The notes under the pieces: model-generated
What the model was told of the DNA's origin: nothing
Seen by the model: the letters and a program-made list of their open reading frames with translations, nothing else
Database searches by the model: none
From: Phenylobacterium sp.
Lineage (GTDB): Bacteria; Pseudomonadota; Alphaproteobacteria; Caulobacterales; Caulobacteraceae
Length of the DNA stretch: 64,000 nucleotides
Assembly (NCBI RefSeq): GCF_030651755.1
Contig: NZ_JAUSBZ010000045.1
Location: 1 to 64,000 of the forward strand
Reading direction: 5' to 3'
Made by a program: the position numbers and the translations under genes
Part shown: positions 45,732 to 55,953 of the stretch, one piece after another
Numbering within the stretch: position 1 is the first letter of the stretch
How the letters are laid out: every line of letters starts with the position of its first letter

Positions 45732-45756
45732 AACGTCGCGCCGTGGCTAGGGTTCC
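45732..45756 (-). promoter_or_regulatory. Predicted sigma-EcfG (general stress response) promoter GGAAC-N16-CGTT
   Basis: Minus-strand GGAAC (45756-45752), 16-nt spacer, CGTT (45735-45732). Confidence 0.65.
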
Positions 45757-45806
45757 GCTCGCCCTGAGAGCGGGGCGCCGGAGCCGTCTGGCGATGGGGG
45801 AAATCC

Positions 45807-45882
45807 TGGTGGAGCCGAGCGGAATCGAACCGCTGACCTCCTCATTGCGAACGAGGCGCTCTACCAACTGAGCTACGGCCCC
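45807..45882 (-). tRNA. tRNA-Ala (anticodon CGC)
   Basis: GGGGCCGTAGCTCAGTTGGTAGAGCGCCTCGTTCGCAATGAGGAGGTCAGCGGTTCGATTCCGCTCGGCTCCACCA folds as a cloverleaf with encoded CCA. Confidence 0.96.
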
Positions 45883-46012
45883 CAGGAAGGCGCGGAGTTA
45901 GGCGTGTGGTGGTTTTCTGTCAAGCCGCTCAAGGGGCCGGCGGAAGGCGCCGCCTTGTCAGGGGGGAGGCCCCGCGGCTAGAACCGGGGCTCAAGTCAGA
46001 TCGGGACGCCCC

Positions 46013-46327
46013 ATGGCCGCCATCCTCCAGTTCATCTTCTTCATCATCGGGGCGATCCTCCAGCTGATGATCTACGCGATCATCATCAATGCGATCCTCT
46101 CCTGGCTGGTGGCCTTCGACGTGATCAATCTGCGCAACCAGTTCGTCTACAATATCGCCCGGGCCCTGGAGGCGATCACCGCGCCGGTGATGCGCCCGGT
46201 GCAGCGGATAATCCCGCCCCTGGGCGGGGTGGATATCAGCCCGATCATCGTCATCCTGGTGCTGATCGGGGTGAAGGACATCCTGCTGCCGGCGCTCTAT
46301 CGCGCCCTGGTCACGCCGGTCATCTGA
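46013..46327 (+). CDS. YggT family protein
   Basis: MIYAIIINAILSWLVAFDVINLRNQFVYNIARALEAITAPVMRPVQRIIPPLGGVDISPIIVILVL. Confidence 0.92.
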   Translation: MAAILQFIFFIIGAILQLMIYAIIINAILSWLVAFDVINLRNQFVYNIARALEAITAPVMRPVQRIIPPLGGVDISPIIVILVLIGVKDILLPALYRALVTPVI

Positions 46328-46337
46328 GCCGGCGCCG

Positions 46338-46616
46338 ATGCGCCTGGCCGTTCGGCTGACGCCCAAGGGCGGGCGCGACGCCGCCGACGGCTGGGGCCAG
46401 GACGCCGAGGGCCGGGCCTATCTGAAGGTGCGCGTCTCGGCCCCGCCGGTGGACGGCGCCGCCAATGGCGCCCTGATCGCCTTCCTGGCCAAGACGTTCC
46501 GGCGACCGCGCTCCAGCCTGAAGATCGTGTCGGGCGAGACCGCACGACTGAAGCTGGTGGAAATCGCCGATCTGGCGGAAGAAGATCTGGCCGCCGCCTT
46601 CGGATCGCCACCTTGA
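46338..46616 (+). CDS. DUF167 (YggU) family protein
   Basis: MRLAVRLTPKGGRDAADG...YLKVRVSAPPVDGAANGALIAFLAKTFRRPRSSLKIVSGETARLKLVEI. Confidence 0.92.
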   Translation: MRLAVRLTPKGGRDAADGWGQDAEGRAYLKVRVSAPPVDGAANGALIAFLAKTFRRPRSSLKIVSGETARLKLVEIADLAEEDLAAAFGSPP

Positions 46617-46649
46617 GGCGATCCTGATGATCGCCGAAGAGGAAGCCCG

Positions 46650-47165
46650 ATGTTCAAGCCCCTGCGCCTGCTGATCCCGCTGGCCCTCGCCCTGAGCCTC
46701 AGCGCCTGCGCCGGGGGCGCCCAGCGGCTGGATGCGGCGGGCGATGTCCACACCCTGCTGACCGCCATCCGCGACGGGGACGAGGCGACCTTTGATCGCC
46801 ATGTGGACCGCCAGGCCCTGCGCGCCCAGATCGAGGCCCGCATCGCCGTCGAGGCCGGCCGGGCCGGGGGCAATGACGAGATGCGGGCCTTGGGCGCCCT
46901 GCTCGGCCCCGCCCTCGCCAAGGCCGCCAGCGAACAACTGGTCCGGCCGCAGGTGTTCCGCGGCGTGGCGGAATACTCTGGCTATGACCCCCGCCAGCCC
47001 CTGCCAGGGCGGGTGGCCATAGCCGGCTCCCTGCGCGCCCTGGACAATGGCCGGGTCTGCGCGACCCGGGCCAAGGACGGACCCTGCCTGCTGATCTTCA
47101 CCCAGACCGACGGGGTCTGGCGACTGTCGGGCTTCGAGGGCGAGATCGACATGCTGCGCCGCTGA
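46650..47165 (+). CDS. DUF2939 family predicted lipoprotein
   Basis: LSLSACAGGAQ lipobox; AGDVHTLLTAIRDGDEATFDRHVDRQALRAQIEARI. Confidence 0.72.
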   Translation: MFKPLRLLIPLALALSLSACAGGAQRLDAAGDVHTLLTAIRDGDEATFDRHVDRQALRAQIEARIAVEAGRAGGNDEMRALGALLGPALAKAASEQLVRPQVFRGVAEYSGYDPRQPLPGRVAIAGSLRALDNGRVCATRAKDGPCLLIFTQTDGVWRLSGFEGEIDMLRR

Positions 47166-47200
47166 GCTAGTCTCGTCCCCTCGGAGCGGGGGAGCGCGAC

Positions 47201-47989
<789 letters not shown>

Positions 47990-48111
47990 GCGCCCTGGCG
48001 GGTCGCGCGGCCTGGGCCTAGACTTCGGGAGGCGCGGCCACTAGAAGCGCGCCCTTCCCTGCGCCGGGCGTTCGAGCCGCCGGCCAGGCCAGATCCTGCG
48101 AGAGCCTCGCC

Positions 48112-48540
48112 ATGAAACGTCGTCCCCCACCCCGCACGCCGGGCGCCCGTCCGGCCCTTCGTGGCCCCAGCCAGCGTCAGCTTCGGGCCGGCGAACTGGT
48201 CCGCCACGCCCTGGTGGAGATCATGCGCGAAGAGGATCTGGACGATCCGGCCCTGGCGGGCGACCCCGTCACCATCACCGAGGTCCGGGTCAGCCCCGAC
48301 CTGCGCCACGCGGTCTGCTTCATCCAGCCCCTGGGCGGCGAGAACGCCACCGAGGTTGTGGCGGCGATGAACCGGGCGTCGAAATTCTTCCGCGGGTGCC
48401 TGGGGCGGATGATCGAGCTCAGGGCCACCCCGGAGCTGAAGTTCCTGCATGACGAGACCTTCGACGCCGCCGACCAGATGAGCCGGCTGTTCGATGATCC
48501 CAAGGTCCGCCAGGACCTCGACGCCCCCGAAGAGGACTGA
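48112..48540 (+). CDS. rbfA: Ribosome-binding factor A
   Basis: [28 protein letters not shown]...[19 protein letters not shown]. Confidence 0.95.
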   Translation: MKRRPPPRTPGARPALRGPSQRQLRAGELVRHALVEIMREEDLDDPALAGDPVTITEVRVSPDLRHAVCFIQPLGGENATEVVAAMNRASKFFRGCLGRMIELRATPELKFLHDETFDAADQMSRLFDDPKVRQDLDAPEED

Positions 48541-48544
48541 GCCC

Positions 48545-49477
48545 ATGGGCCGTCGGCGCAAGGGAGAGGCGGTGTCCGGCTGGATCTGCCTGGACAAGCC
48601 CTATGACCTGACCTCCACCCAGGCAGTGGGCAAGGTGCGCAGGATCTTCAACGCCCAGAAGGCCGGTCACGCCGGCACCCTCGACCCTCTGGCCACCGGC
48701 GTCCTGCCCCTGGCGCTGGGCGAGGCCACCAAGACGGTGGCCTATATGGTTGAGGCCGATAAGGGCTACCGGTTCACCATCTGCTGGGGCGCCTCGACCA
48801 CCACCCTCGACAGGGAAGGCGAGATCACCGCCCGCTCCGACGTCCGGCCCACGCCCGACCAGGTCAAGGCCGTGCTGCACGAATTCGAGGGCGAGGTGAT
48901 GCAGGTCCCGCCCATCTATTCGGCCATCAAGGTGGACGGCGAGCGGGCCTATGACCTGGCCCGGGCCGGGGAAGAGGTCGAGCTGAAGGCCAGACCCGTC
49001 ATGATCCATGGCCTGGCGGTGGGCGAGGCGCCCGACGCCGACCACATCGAGCTGATCATGGACTGCGGCAAGGGCGCCTATGTGCGCTCGGTTGTCCGGG
49101 ACCTGGCCCTGCGGCTGGGGGCCGAGGCCCATGTGAGCGCCCTGCGCCGGACCCGGGTCGGCGCCTTCACCGAGGCCCGGGCGATCGGGCTGGATTTACT
49201 TGAGGAATTGGGGCATAAGGCCCGCCAGTCGGAGGCATTGCTTCCGGTCGAGACCGCGCTGGACGACATCCCGGCGTTGGCCGTGACCGACGAAGACGCT
49301 TTCAGACTTAAGCAGGGACGGTCGATCGTTCTCGTTCCCCGACAGGTCGAAACCTTGAGAGCCGGGCTCGCGCCGGGCGCTCGAACCGTTTCGGCCATGT
49401 GTCGTGGCGTGATGGTGGCCCTCTGCGAGATGCGCGCCGGCAAGCTCGAGCCGTCCCGTGTCTTTCATCTCGAATAG
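48545..49477 (+). CDS. truB: tRNA pseudouridine(55) synthase
   Basis: [52 protein letters not shown]. Confidence 0.97.
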   Translation: MGRRRKGEAVSGWICLDKPYDLTSTQAVGKVRRIFNAQKAGHAGTLDPLATGVLPLALGEATKTVAYMVEADKGYRFTICWGASTTTLDREGEITARSDVRPTPDQVKAVLHEFEGEVMQVPPIYSAIKVDGERAYDLARAGEEVELKARPVMIHGLAVGEAPDADHIELIMDCGKGAYVRSVVRDLALRLGAEAHVSALRRTRVGAFTEARAIGLDLLEELGHKARQSEALLPVETALDDIPALAVTDEDAFRLKQGRSIVLVPRQVETLRAGLAPGARTVSAMCRGVMVALCEMRAGKLEPSRVFHLE

Positions 49478-49491
49478 AGCGGAGACGCACG

Positions 49492-49761
49492 ATGTCGGTT
49501 ACCCCGGACCGTAAGGCCGAAATTATCAAGACCCACGCCCGCAGCGAGGGCGACACTGGAAGCGCCGAAGTGCAGGTCGCGATCCTCACTGAGCGGATCG
49601 TCAACCTCACCGAGCACTTCAAGACCCACAAGAAGGACAACCATTCGCGCCGGGGCCTGCTCAAGATGGTCTCCCAGCGCCGGTCGCTCCTCGATCACCT
49701 GAAGAAGTCCGAAGCTGACCGATATCAGGCGCTCATCGAAGTGCTCGGCCTCCGCCGCTAG
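49492..49761 (+). CDS. rpsO: 30S ribosomal protein S15
   Basis: [60 protein letters not shown]. Confidence 0.98.
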   Translation: MSVTPDRKAEIIKTHARSEGDTGSAEVQVAILTERIVNLTEHFKTHKKDNHSRRGLLKMVSQRRSLLDHLKKSEADRYQALIEVLGLRR

Positions 49762-49771
49762 GACGTCCCTG

Positions 49772-49793
49772 CGCCCCCGCGAAAGCGGGGGCG
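49772..49793 (+). promoter_or_regulatory. Perfect 9-bp GAAA-tetraloop hairpin in the rpsO-pnp intergenic region
   Basis: CGCCCCCGC-GAAA-GCGGGGGCG, no following T-tract. Confidence 0.7.
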
Positions 49794-50035
49794 TCGCACT
49801 TCAGGGTCCAGCTTCAAGGACCCGCCGCCGTCGTTGCGGCGAACCACCACCGTTCCCCCTCCGAAACAGGCCGGAGGCACTATAGAACGGCGGGGGCCAA
49901 GGCCCCCAAGACGCACGCTGAGGGTTGCGACGAAATCCTCATCACGCCTGTTCACCTGGAGAGGATTTCGGAAGTCCGACGCCCTGTCCGCCCCCGCCAG
50001 GAATACGCCTGCGGGACCTGAAAGAAGAAAAACTC

Positions 50036-52174
50036 ATGTTCGACATCAAACGTAAGACGATCGAGTGGGGCGGCAAGACGCTGACCCTCGAAACCGGCCG
50101 CATGGCCCGGCAGGCTGACGGCGCGGTTCTGGCCACCTATGGCGAGACCGTGGTCCTGGCCACCGCCGTGTTCGCCAAGAGCGCCAAGCCCGGCCAGGAC
50201 TTCTTCCCCCTGACCGTGAACTACCAGGAAAAGACCTATGCCGCGGGCAAGATCCCCGGCGGCTTCTTCAAGCGTGAAGGCCGGCCCTCGGAAAAGGAGA
50301 CCCTGGTCTCCCGCCTGATCGACCGCCCGATCCGCCCCCTGTTCGTCAAGGGCTTCAAGAACGAAGTCCAGGTGGTCTGCACCGTCCTGGCCCACGATCT
50401 TGAGAACGATCCCGACATGGTCGCCATGGTCGCGGCCTCGGCCGCCCTGGTGATCTCCGGCGCGCCCTTCATGGGTCCGATCGGCGCCGCCCGCGTCGGC
50501 TTCATCGATGGGGAATACGTCCTCAACCCGACCCTGGAAGAGCTGAAGACCAGCCAGATGGACCTCGTCGTCGCCGGTACGGCCGATGCGGTGATGATGG
50601 TGGAGTCCGAAATCCAGGAACTGACCGAAGAGCAGGTCCTGGGCGGCGTCTCCTTCGCCCACAAGGCCATCCAGCCGGTGATCGAGGCGATCATCGACCT
50701 GGCCGAACATTCGGCCAAGGAGCCCTTCGACTTCGCCGCCGACGACACCGACGCGCTCAAGGCGCAGATGAAGACCCTGGTCGGGGCCGACATCGCCGCC
50801 GCCTACAAGGTCACGAAGAAGCAGGACCGCCAGGAAGCGCTCAGCCAGGCCAAGCAAAAGGCCGTGGCTTCCATGGCCAAGTCCGAGGCCAATCCCGACG
50901 GCGTCGACAGCCAGAAGCTGGGCGGCGTGTTCAAGGAGCTTGAGGCGGACGTGGTCCGCCGCGGCATCCTCGACACCGGCCTGCGCATCGACGGCCGCAC
51001 CGTCGACAAGGTCCGTCCCATCGTCTCGGAAGTGGGCATCCTGCCCCGGGCCCACGGCTCGGCCCTGTTCACCCGCGGCGAAACCCAGGCCCTGGTGGTC
51101 GCCACCCTGGGCACCGGCGACGACGAGCAGTTCATCGACGCCCTGGAAGGCACCTACAAGGAGAAGTTCCTTCTCCACTACAACTTCCCTCCCTTCAGCG
51201 TCGGGGAAGCTGGCCGTATGGGTTCGCCCGGCCGTCGTGAAATCGGCCATGGCAAGCTCGCCTGGCGCGCCGTCCGTCCGGTCCTGCCGGCGACGGAAGA
51301 CTTCCCCTACACCATCCGCCTGGTCTCGGAGATCCTGGAGTCCAATGGCTCCTCCTCCATGGCCACGGTCTGCGGCGCTTCGCTGGCCATGATGGATGCG
51401 GGCGTGCCCCTGAAGAAGCCGGTCTCCGGCATCGCCATGGGCCTGATCCTGGAGGCCGACGGCTTCGCCGTGCTCTCCGACATCCTGGGCGACGAAGACC
51501 ACCTGGGCGACATGGACTTCAAGGTCGCCGGCACCGCTGATGGCATCACCTCGCTGCAGATGGACATCAAGATCGCCGGCATCACCGAGGAGATCATGAA
51601 GAAGGCGCTGGAGCAGGCCAAGGCCGGCCGCCAGCACATCCTCGACGAGATGACCAAGGCCATGGACGCGCCGCGCACCGAGCTCGGTGAGTACGCGCCC
51701 AAGATCGAAACCATGAAGATCGCGGTCGACAAGATCCGCGAAGTCATCGGTTCGGGCGGCAAGGTGATCCGTGAGATCGTCGCCGAAACCGGCGCCAAGG
51801 TGGACATCTCCGACGACGGCACGATCAAGATCGCGGCTTCCGAACAGTCCAAGATCGATGCGGCCCGCGACTGGATCAAGTCCATCGCCTCGGAGCCCGA
51901 GCTGAACGCCATCTACACCGGCAAGGTGGTCAAGGTGGTGGACTTCGGGGCCTTCGTGAACTTCTTCGGCGCCAAGGATGGCCTGGTTCATGTGAGCCAG
52001 ATCTCCAGCGAGCGCGTGGCCAAGGTCTCTGACGTCCTGACCGAAGGCCAGGAAGTGAAGGTCAAGCTCCTGGGCTTCGACGATCGCGGCAAGACCCGCC
52101 TGTCCATGAAGGTCGTCGACCAGGTGACCGGCGAAGACCTGTCCAAGAAGGAAGGGGCCGAGGTCGAGGCTTAA
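50036..52174 (+). CDS. pnp: Polyribonucleotide nucleotidyltransferase
   Basis: [45 protein letters not shown]...KH and S1 domains at C-terminus. Confidence 0.98.
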   Translation: MFDIKRKTIEWGGKTLTLETGRMARQADGAVLATYGETVVLATAVFAKSAKPGQDFFPLTVNYQEKTYAAGKIPGGFFKREGRPSEKETLVSRLIDRPIRPLFVKGFKNEVQVVCTVLAHDLENDPDMVAMVAASAALVISGAPFMGPIGAARVGFIDGEYVLNPTLEELKTSQMDLVVAGTADAVMMVESEIQELTEEQVLGGVSFAHKAIQPVIEAIIDLAEHSAKEPFDFAADDTDALKAQMKTLVGADIAAAYKVTKKQDRQEALSQAKQKAVASMAKSEANPDGVDSQKLGGVFKELEADVVRRGILDTGLRIDGRTVDKVRPIVSEVGILPRAHGSALFTRGETQALVVATLGTGDDEQFIDALEGTYKEKFLLHYNFPPFSVGEAGRMGSPGRREIGHGKLAWRAVRPVLPATEDFPYTIRLVSEILESNGSSSMATVCGASLAMMDAGVPLKKPVSGIAMGLILEADGFAVLSDILGDEDHLGDMDFKVAGTADGITSLQMDIKIAGITEEIMKKALEQAKAGRQHILDEMTKAMDAPRTELGEYAPKIETMKIAVDKIREVIGSGGKVIREIVAETGAKVDISDDGTIKIAASEQSKIDAARDWIKSIASEPELNAIYTGKVVKVVDFGAFVNFFGAKDGLVHVSQISSERVAKVSDVLTEGQEVKVKLLGFDDRGKTRLSMKVVDQVTGEDLSKKEGAEVEA

Positions 52175-52202
52175 GGCCTCACCTCCATCCTGACGACGAA
52201 CG

Positions 52203-52233
52203 GGGCGGCCGCAGCGATGCGGCCGCCCTTTTT
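52203..52233 (+). terminator. Rho-independent terminator of pnp
   Basis: GGGCGGCCGC-AGCGAT-GCGGCCGCCC followed by TTTTT. Confidence 0.92.
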
Positions 52234-52283
52234 CGTAGGCCGCACCGCCCTTGCCAGCCATCGGCGGACTGGTAGAAGCCTCA

Positions 52284-52433
52284 TGGGTCTGCAGTTCACC
52301 CAGGCGTCACCGCCCCATCCGGGGAGCTAAACCTGCCAAGGCGAAGACGCCCCGCTTGTCCTGACGAGCGCCGGGTCGGAAGTCGGTGACCTCGACGCCC
52401 CTTCAAGGGGTTGGCGCCTCATGAGGATGAGTG
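52284..52433 (+). ncRNA. Candidate structured 5' leader (putative cis-regulatory RNA) of the DUF2087 gene
   Basis: Promoter-like TTGCCA-N16-TAGAAG at 52251-52278; mutually exclusive pairings GGCGTC/GACGCC and GTCACCG/CGGTGAC; several small hairpins; Shine-Dalgarno inside CCTCATGAGG palindrome. Confidence 0.35.
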
Positions 52434-52955
52434 ATGCCCAGAACCGCTATTCCCTACGCCACGCCGGACATCTCGACCCTGGCCAGGTCCCTGCGCGACC
52501 AGCTGGCGCGGCTGGGGCCGACGCCTGGCCATGTGGAAATGCTGAACATCCTGGCCCGGGCGGCTGGGGCGAAGAACTTCCAGCACTTCCGCGCCCGTTA
52601 CGGCGCGCCTGAGGCCCCGCCCGAGCCTGCGGCCGATCTCGCCCGGGTGGAGAAGCTCGCCCGCCAGTTCGACGCCCAGGGGCGGCTCGCCCAGTGGCCG
52701 GCCAAGCCCTCCCAGCAGGCGTTGGCGCTTTGGGCCCTGTGGGCCGCCCTGCCGGCCGGGGACACCGTCAGCGAGCCGGTGTTCAACGGGCGGCTGAACG
52801 CCCTGCACACCTTCGGGGACCCGGCCATCCTGCGCCGGTCCCTGGTCAGCGCCGGCCTCGTCTCGCGCACCCTGGACTGCCGGGACTATCGGCGGATCGA
52901 GCAGCGGCCGCCCCCGGAGGCCCAGGCCCTGATCGGCCGGCTGCGGCGAGGCTGA
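52434..52955 (+). CDS. DUF2087 domain-containing protein
   Basis: VFNGRLNALHTFGDPAILRRSLVSAGLVSRTLDCRDYRRIEQ C-terminus; GPTPGHVEMLNILARAAGAKNFQHFRAR N-terminus. Confidence 0.75.
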   Translation: MPRTAIPYATPDISTLARSLRDQLARLGPTPGHVEMLNILARAAGAKNFQHFRARYGAPEAPPEPAADLARVEKLARQFDAQGRLAQWPAKPSQQALALWALWAALPAGDTVSEPVFNGRLNALHTFGDPAILRRSLVSAGLVSRTLDCRDYRRIEQRPPPEAQALIGRLRRG

Positions 52956-53037
52956 CGGCCTCTCACGGGCCGGTCAGCATCCAGCGCCTTCCGCCGCCCG
53001 TCACCCTCACACTCGGCGCTCGGCGCTCGGCGCCTGC

Positions 53038-53072
53038 TAAAAAAGCGAAAGGCCCGCCGGGGATGGCGGGCC
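53038..53072 (-). terminator. Rho-independent terminator of dnaA
   Basis: Minus strand GGCCCGCC-ATCCCC-GGCGGGCC followed by TTTCGCTTTTTT. Confidence 0.88.
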
Positions 53073-53108
53073 TTCAGGCTTGCGGACCGTGGGGTCGGCT
53101 AGGGCAGA

Positions 53109-54587
53109 TCAGCCGCGGAGCTTGCGCAGCAGCAGGTCGAGGTCGCGGGCCAGGCTCGGATCCTCGGCCTTCAGGGCCTCGATACGGCGCACGGCGTGCA
53201 GGACGGTGGTGTGGTCGCGGCCGCCGAACCGCCGGCCGATGTCGGGCAGGGAGCGGGTGGTGATCTGCTTGGCGATCCACATGGCCGCCTGGCGGGGGCG
53301 CGCCACGGCCCTGGCCCGGCGCTCCGACAGCAGGTCGGCCTGGGTCAGGCCAAAATGCTCGGCGACGGTCTTCTGGATCTGGTCCACCGTCACCTTGCGC
53401 TCCGGCGCCGACAGGTGAGGCCTCAGGATGCTCTGAGCCTCGTCCAGACTGAGCTGGGCCAGTTGGGGTCCGATCCGGGCCACAAGGGTGTTCAGGGCCC
53501 CTTCCAGCTCGCGGACGCTGTCGCTGAAGCGGTCGGCGAGGAATTGCAGGACCTCAGGCCGGGCGGTGGGTGAAAAACCCCCCTGGCGGGCCAGGATGTC
53601 CAGCTTGCGCTCCAATATCCCCTGGCGCAGGTCGCGGTCGGCCGGCTCGATGCCGCAGACCAGGCCCGCCTGGAGGTGCGAGCGCAGGCGGGGCTCCAGA
53701 TCCGACAACTCGTGCGGCGGGCGATCGGCGGTCATCACCACGCGACGGCCGTCCTGAACCAGGGCGATCAGGGTGTGGAACAGCTCTTCCTGGGTCGAGG
53801 CCTTGCCGGCCACGAAGTGGACGTCGTCGATCAGCAGCAGGTCGGCGTCCCGCAGCTCTTCCTTGAAGGCCGCGGTCTGGCGGTCCTGTACCGCCTTGAC
53901 GAAGGTCTGGGTGAAGCGTTCGGCGGTGAGATAGACCACCTTCTTGTCGGGCGCCGTGCGCAGGGCTTCCCAGCCGAGCGCGTTCAGCAGGTGGGTCTTC
54001 CCGAAGCCGTAGGGGCCATGGAAGACCACGGGGTTGAAATGGCCGTCAGCCCAGCAGCCCACCCGGCGGGCGACCGCAAAGGCGAACTCGTTGGCCGGAC
54101 CCGGCACGAAGGTGTCGAAGGTGAAGCGTTCCTGCAGGCCATGGGTGCGGACGGTGCGGGCCGCGGGGGCCTCGAAGTCGGCAGGGCCCTCATGGACGGT
54201 CAGGACCCGGGCGGCCGAACCCGAAGACGCGGCGGCCAGGCTCACCTCGGCCACCAGGGGCTCGGCGGGGGCGGCGCTGTCGAACTCCATCCGGGACTTC
54301 AGGTCGAGGGCGCGGCCCTCGGGATCGTTCTGGGCCCAGAGCTCGCCGATGCGGCGCCAGGCGTGGCGGCGGATCCAGTCGCGGGCCACGCCCGTGGCGG
54401 CCACCAGGCACACCTCGCTGTCAGATCGCTCACGCAGGGCGGCATGGCCGAGCCAGGAGCCAAAGGTGGCGTCGCCGAGCTCACGTTTCAGGGTCAAGCA
54501 CGTCTTTGTCCAGACCGCCCCAGCCGGCGTCGCTGTCGTCCTGTCCGCCAATCCTCCAGAAGCCATCTTCGCTACTTCCCCCAACAT
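53109..54587 (-). CDS. dnaA: Chromosomal replication initiator protein DnaA
   Basis: RFTFDTFVPGPANEFAFAVARRV...VVFHGPYGFGKTHLLNALGWEAL...LLIDDVHFVAGK...RPRQAAMWIAKQITTRSLPDIGRRFGGRDHTTVLHAVRRIE. Confidence 0.98.
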   Translation of the reverse strand: MLGEVAKMASGGLADRTTATPAGAVWTKTCLTLKRELGDATFGSWLGHAALRERSDSEVCLVAATGVARDWIRRHAWRRIGELWAQNDPEGRALDLKSRMEFDSAAPAEPLVAEVSLAAASSGSAARVLTVHEGPADFEAPAARTVRTHGLQERFTFDTFVPGPANEFAFAVARRVGCWADGHFNPVVFHGPYGFGKTHLLNALGWEALRTAPDKKVVYLTAERFTQTFVKAVQDRQTAAFKEELRDADLLLIDDVHFVAGKASTQEELFHTLIALVQDGRRVVMTADRPPHELSDLEPRLRSHLQAGLVCGIEPADRDLRQGILERKLDILARQGGFSPTARPEVLQFLADRFSDSVRELEGALNTLVARIGPQLAQLSLDEAQSILRPHLSAPERKVTVDQIQKTVAEHFGLTQADLLSERRARAVARPRQAAMWIAKQITTRSLPDIGRRFGGRDHTTVLHAVRRIEALKAEDPSLARDLDLLLRKLRG

Positions 54588-54892
54588 CCGCCATCATTGG
54601 CCGCAACCCCACGCTGCGGCCACGTTCTTCAAGAAACACAGAGGGTTACCCGGAGAGCGCATAGAATCCCGCCCCCGTTCTTTTCATCCGAATTCAGATG
54701 GAAAACACGTCTGTGTTGAAGCCCAGAGACTAGTCCTGGACCGGGGGGGGTCAACGGTGATTCTTCGCGCCGTCCGCGGATATTTTCGTTGACTCAACCG
54801 CACGCCCTCGCGCCACAAGGGAAATCTCGAAATCAGCCATCCGCAGTGAGAACATTGGTCGCAGGAGTCGCACCACAGCGGACAGGAGACAG

Positions 54893-54924
54893 AAAAGCCC
54901 GCACGCCGATAAGGCGCGCGGGCT
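54893..54924 (-). terminator. Rho-independent terminator of rpsT
   Basis: Minus strand AGCCCGCGCGCC-TTATC-GGCGTGCGGGCT with TTTT tail. Confidence 0.85.
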
Positions 54925-54984
54925 CGTTCATTCGTCGAACAAATTCAATCAACTAGGCCGCGCGAAGGCAGCCAGGCTCAAGCT

Positions 54985-55254
54985 TTAGGCGACGGCCAGC
55001 TTTTTCAGCCGGGCGGCCAGGCGCGAGACCTTCCGCGAGGCGGTGTTCTTATGGATCACACCCTTTGTGACCGCCCGCATGACTTCGGACTGGGCCTCGA
55101 CAAAGGCGGTCTTGGCGACGGCTGCGTCACCAGCGGCGACCGCCTCTTCAAACCGTCGAAGATAGGTCCGTACGCGCGAGCGGCGGGCGGTATTGACTTC
55201 GGTGCGACGGGCGATCTTGCGGATCGCCTTCTTGGCGCCGGGCGTGTTGGCCAT
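54985..55254 (-). CDS. rpsT: 30S ribosomal protein S20
   Basis: [43 protein letters not shown]...[21 protein letters not shown]. Confidence 0.98.
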   Translation of the reverse strand: MANTPGAKKAIRKIARRTEVNTARRSRVRTYLRRFEEAVAAGDAAVAKTAFVEAQSEVMRAVTKGVIHKNTASRKVSRLAARLKKLAVA

Positions 55255-55371
55255 TCTTCAGCTCTCGAATAGTAGCGCGCCCTAACGCAGGTCCGGGCGG
55301 TGAAAATCGGAGGCGCGGATATACGGGATGGCGGGAGGCCGGTCAATGGCGCCTGGACCTTCGGCCGGAAT

Positions 55372-55953
55372 TCACTGCCGTCCCGTGAACCCTCGCCAGG
55401 CTGGATGGGCCGACACCAGCTGGGCCATCTGCCCATACCCCGCCGCGCCAGGGTGGGCGCCGTCGCCCGCCTGGGCCTCGGCCAGCCAGACGCCGCTGAC
55501 AGCCAGGGGACGCAGGACGTCGATATAGGGAACCCTCAGGCGGGCGCAGAGGGCCTTGAAGGCCTCGTTGAGCGCCTCGACCCGCGCCGCCAGCCCGGGC
55601 TCCTCCACCGGCGGCGGGCCAACCATCAGCACGGGCGCCAGCCGCGCCCCCTCCGTCAGCATCAAACGGGCATTCTTCAGGCTCTCCGCGGCCGAGAGCC
55701 GCGGGGCGCCGCCCTCGGCGTTCGCGTCATTGCAGCCGAAGGAGAAGACGATCCCGCACGGCTCGGCGTCGGTGAGCCTGGCCCCCGCCTCGGTCGACCA
55801 GCGGCGGGCGACATCTGCGCTGGTGTCGCGGCGGACGCCGAGATTGTAGAGAGTCACCTCCGCCCGGCCGGCCAGGGCGCGGCCGAGCCAGCCCTGATGG
55901 GCCGGGTCGCCGACCCCGGCCACGAAGGAGTCCCCGAAGGCGAGGATCCGCAC
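55372..55953 (-). CDS. GDSL/SGNH-family esterase
   Basis: MRILAFGDSFVAGVGDPAHQGWLGRAL...FSFGCNDA...DGAHPGAAGYGQMA. Confidence 0.9.
   Translation of the reverse strand: MRILAFGDSFVAGVGDPAHQGWLGRALAGRAEVTLYNLGVRRDTSADVARRWSTEAGARLTDAEPCGIVFSFGCNDANAEGGAPRLSAAESLKNARLMLTEGARLAPVLMVGPPPVEEPGLAARVEALNEAFKALCARLRVPYIDVLRPLAVSGVWLAEAQAGDGAHPGAAGYGQMAQLVSAHPAWRGFTGRQ

Noticed and set aside
49952-52261. 769-aa minus-strand ORF opposite pnp
   Set aside because: Antisense shadow of pnp
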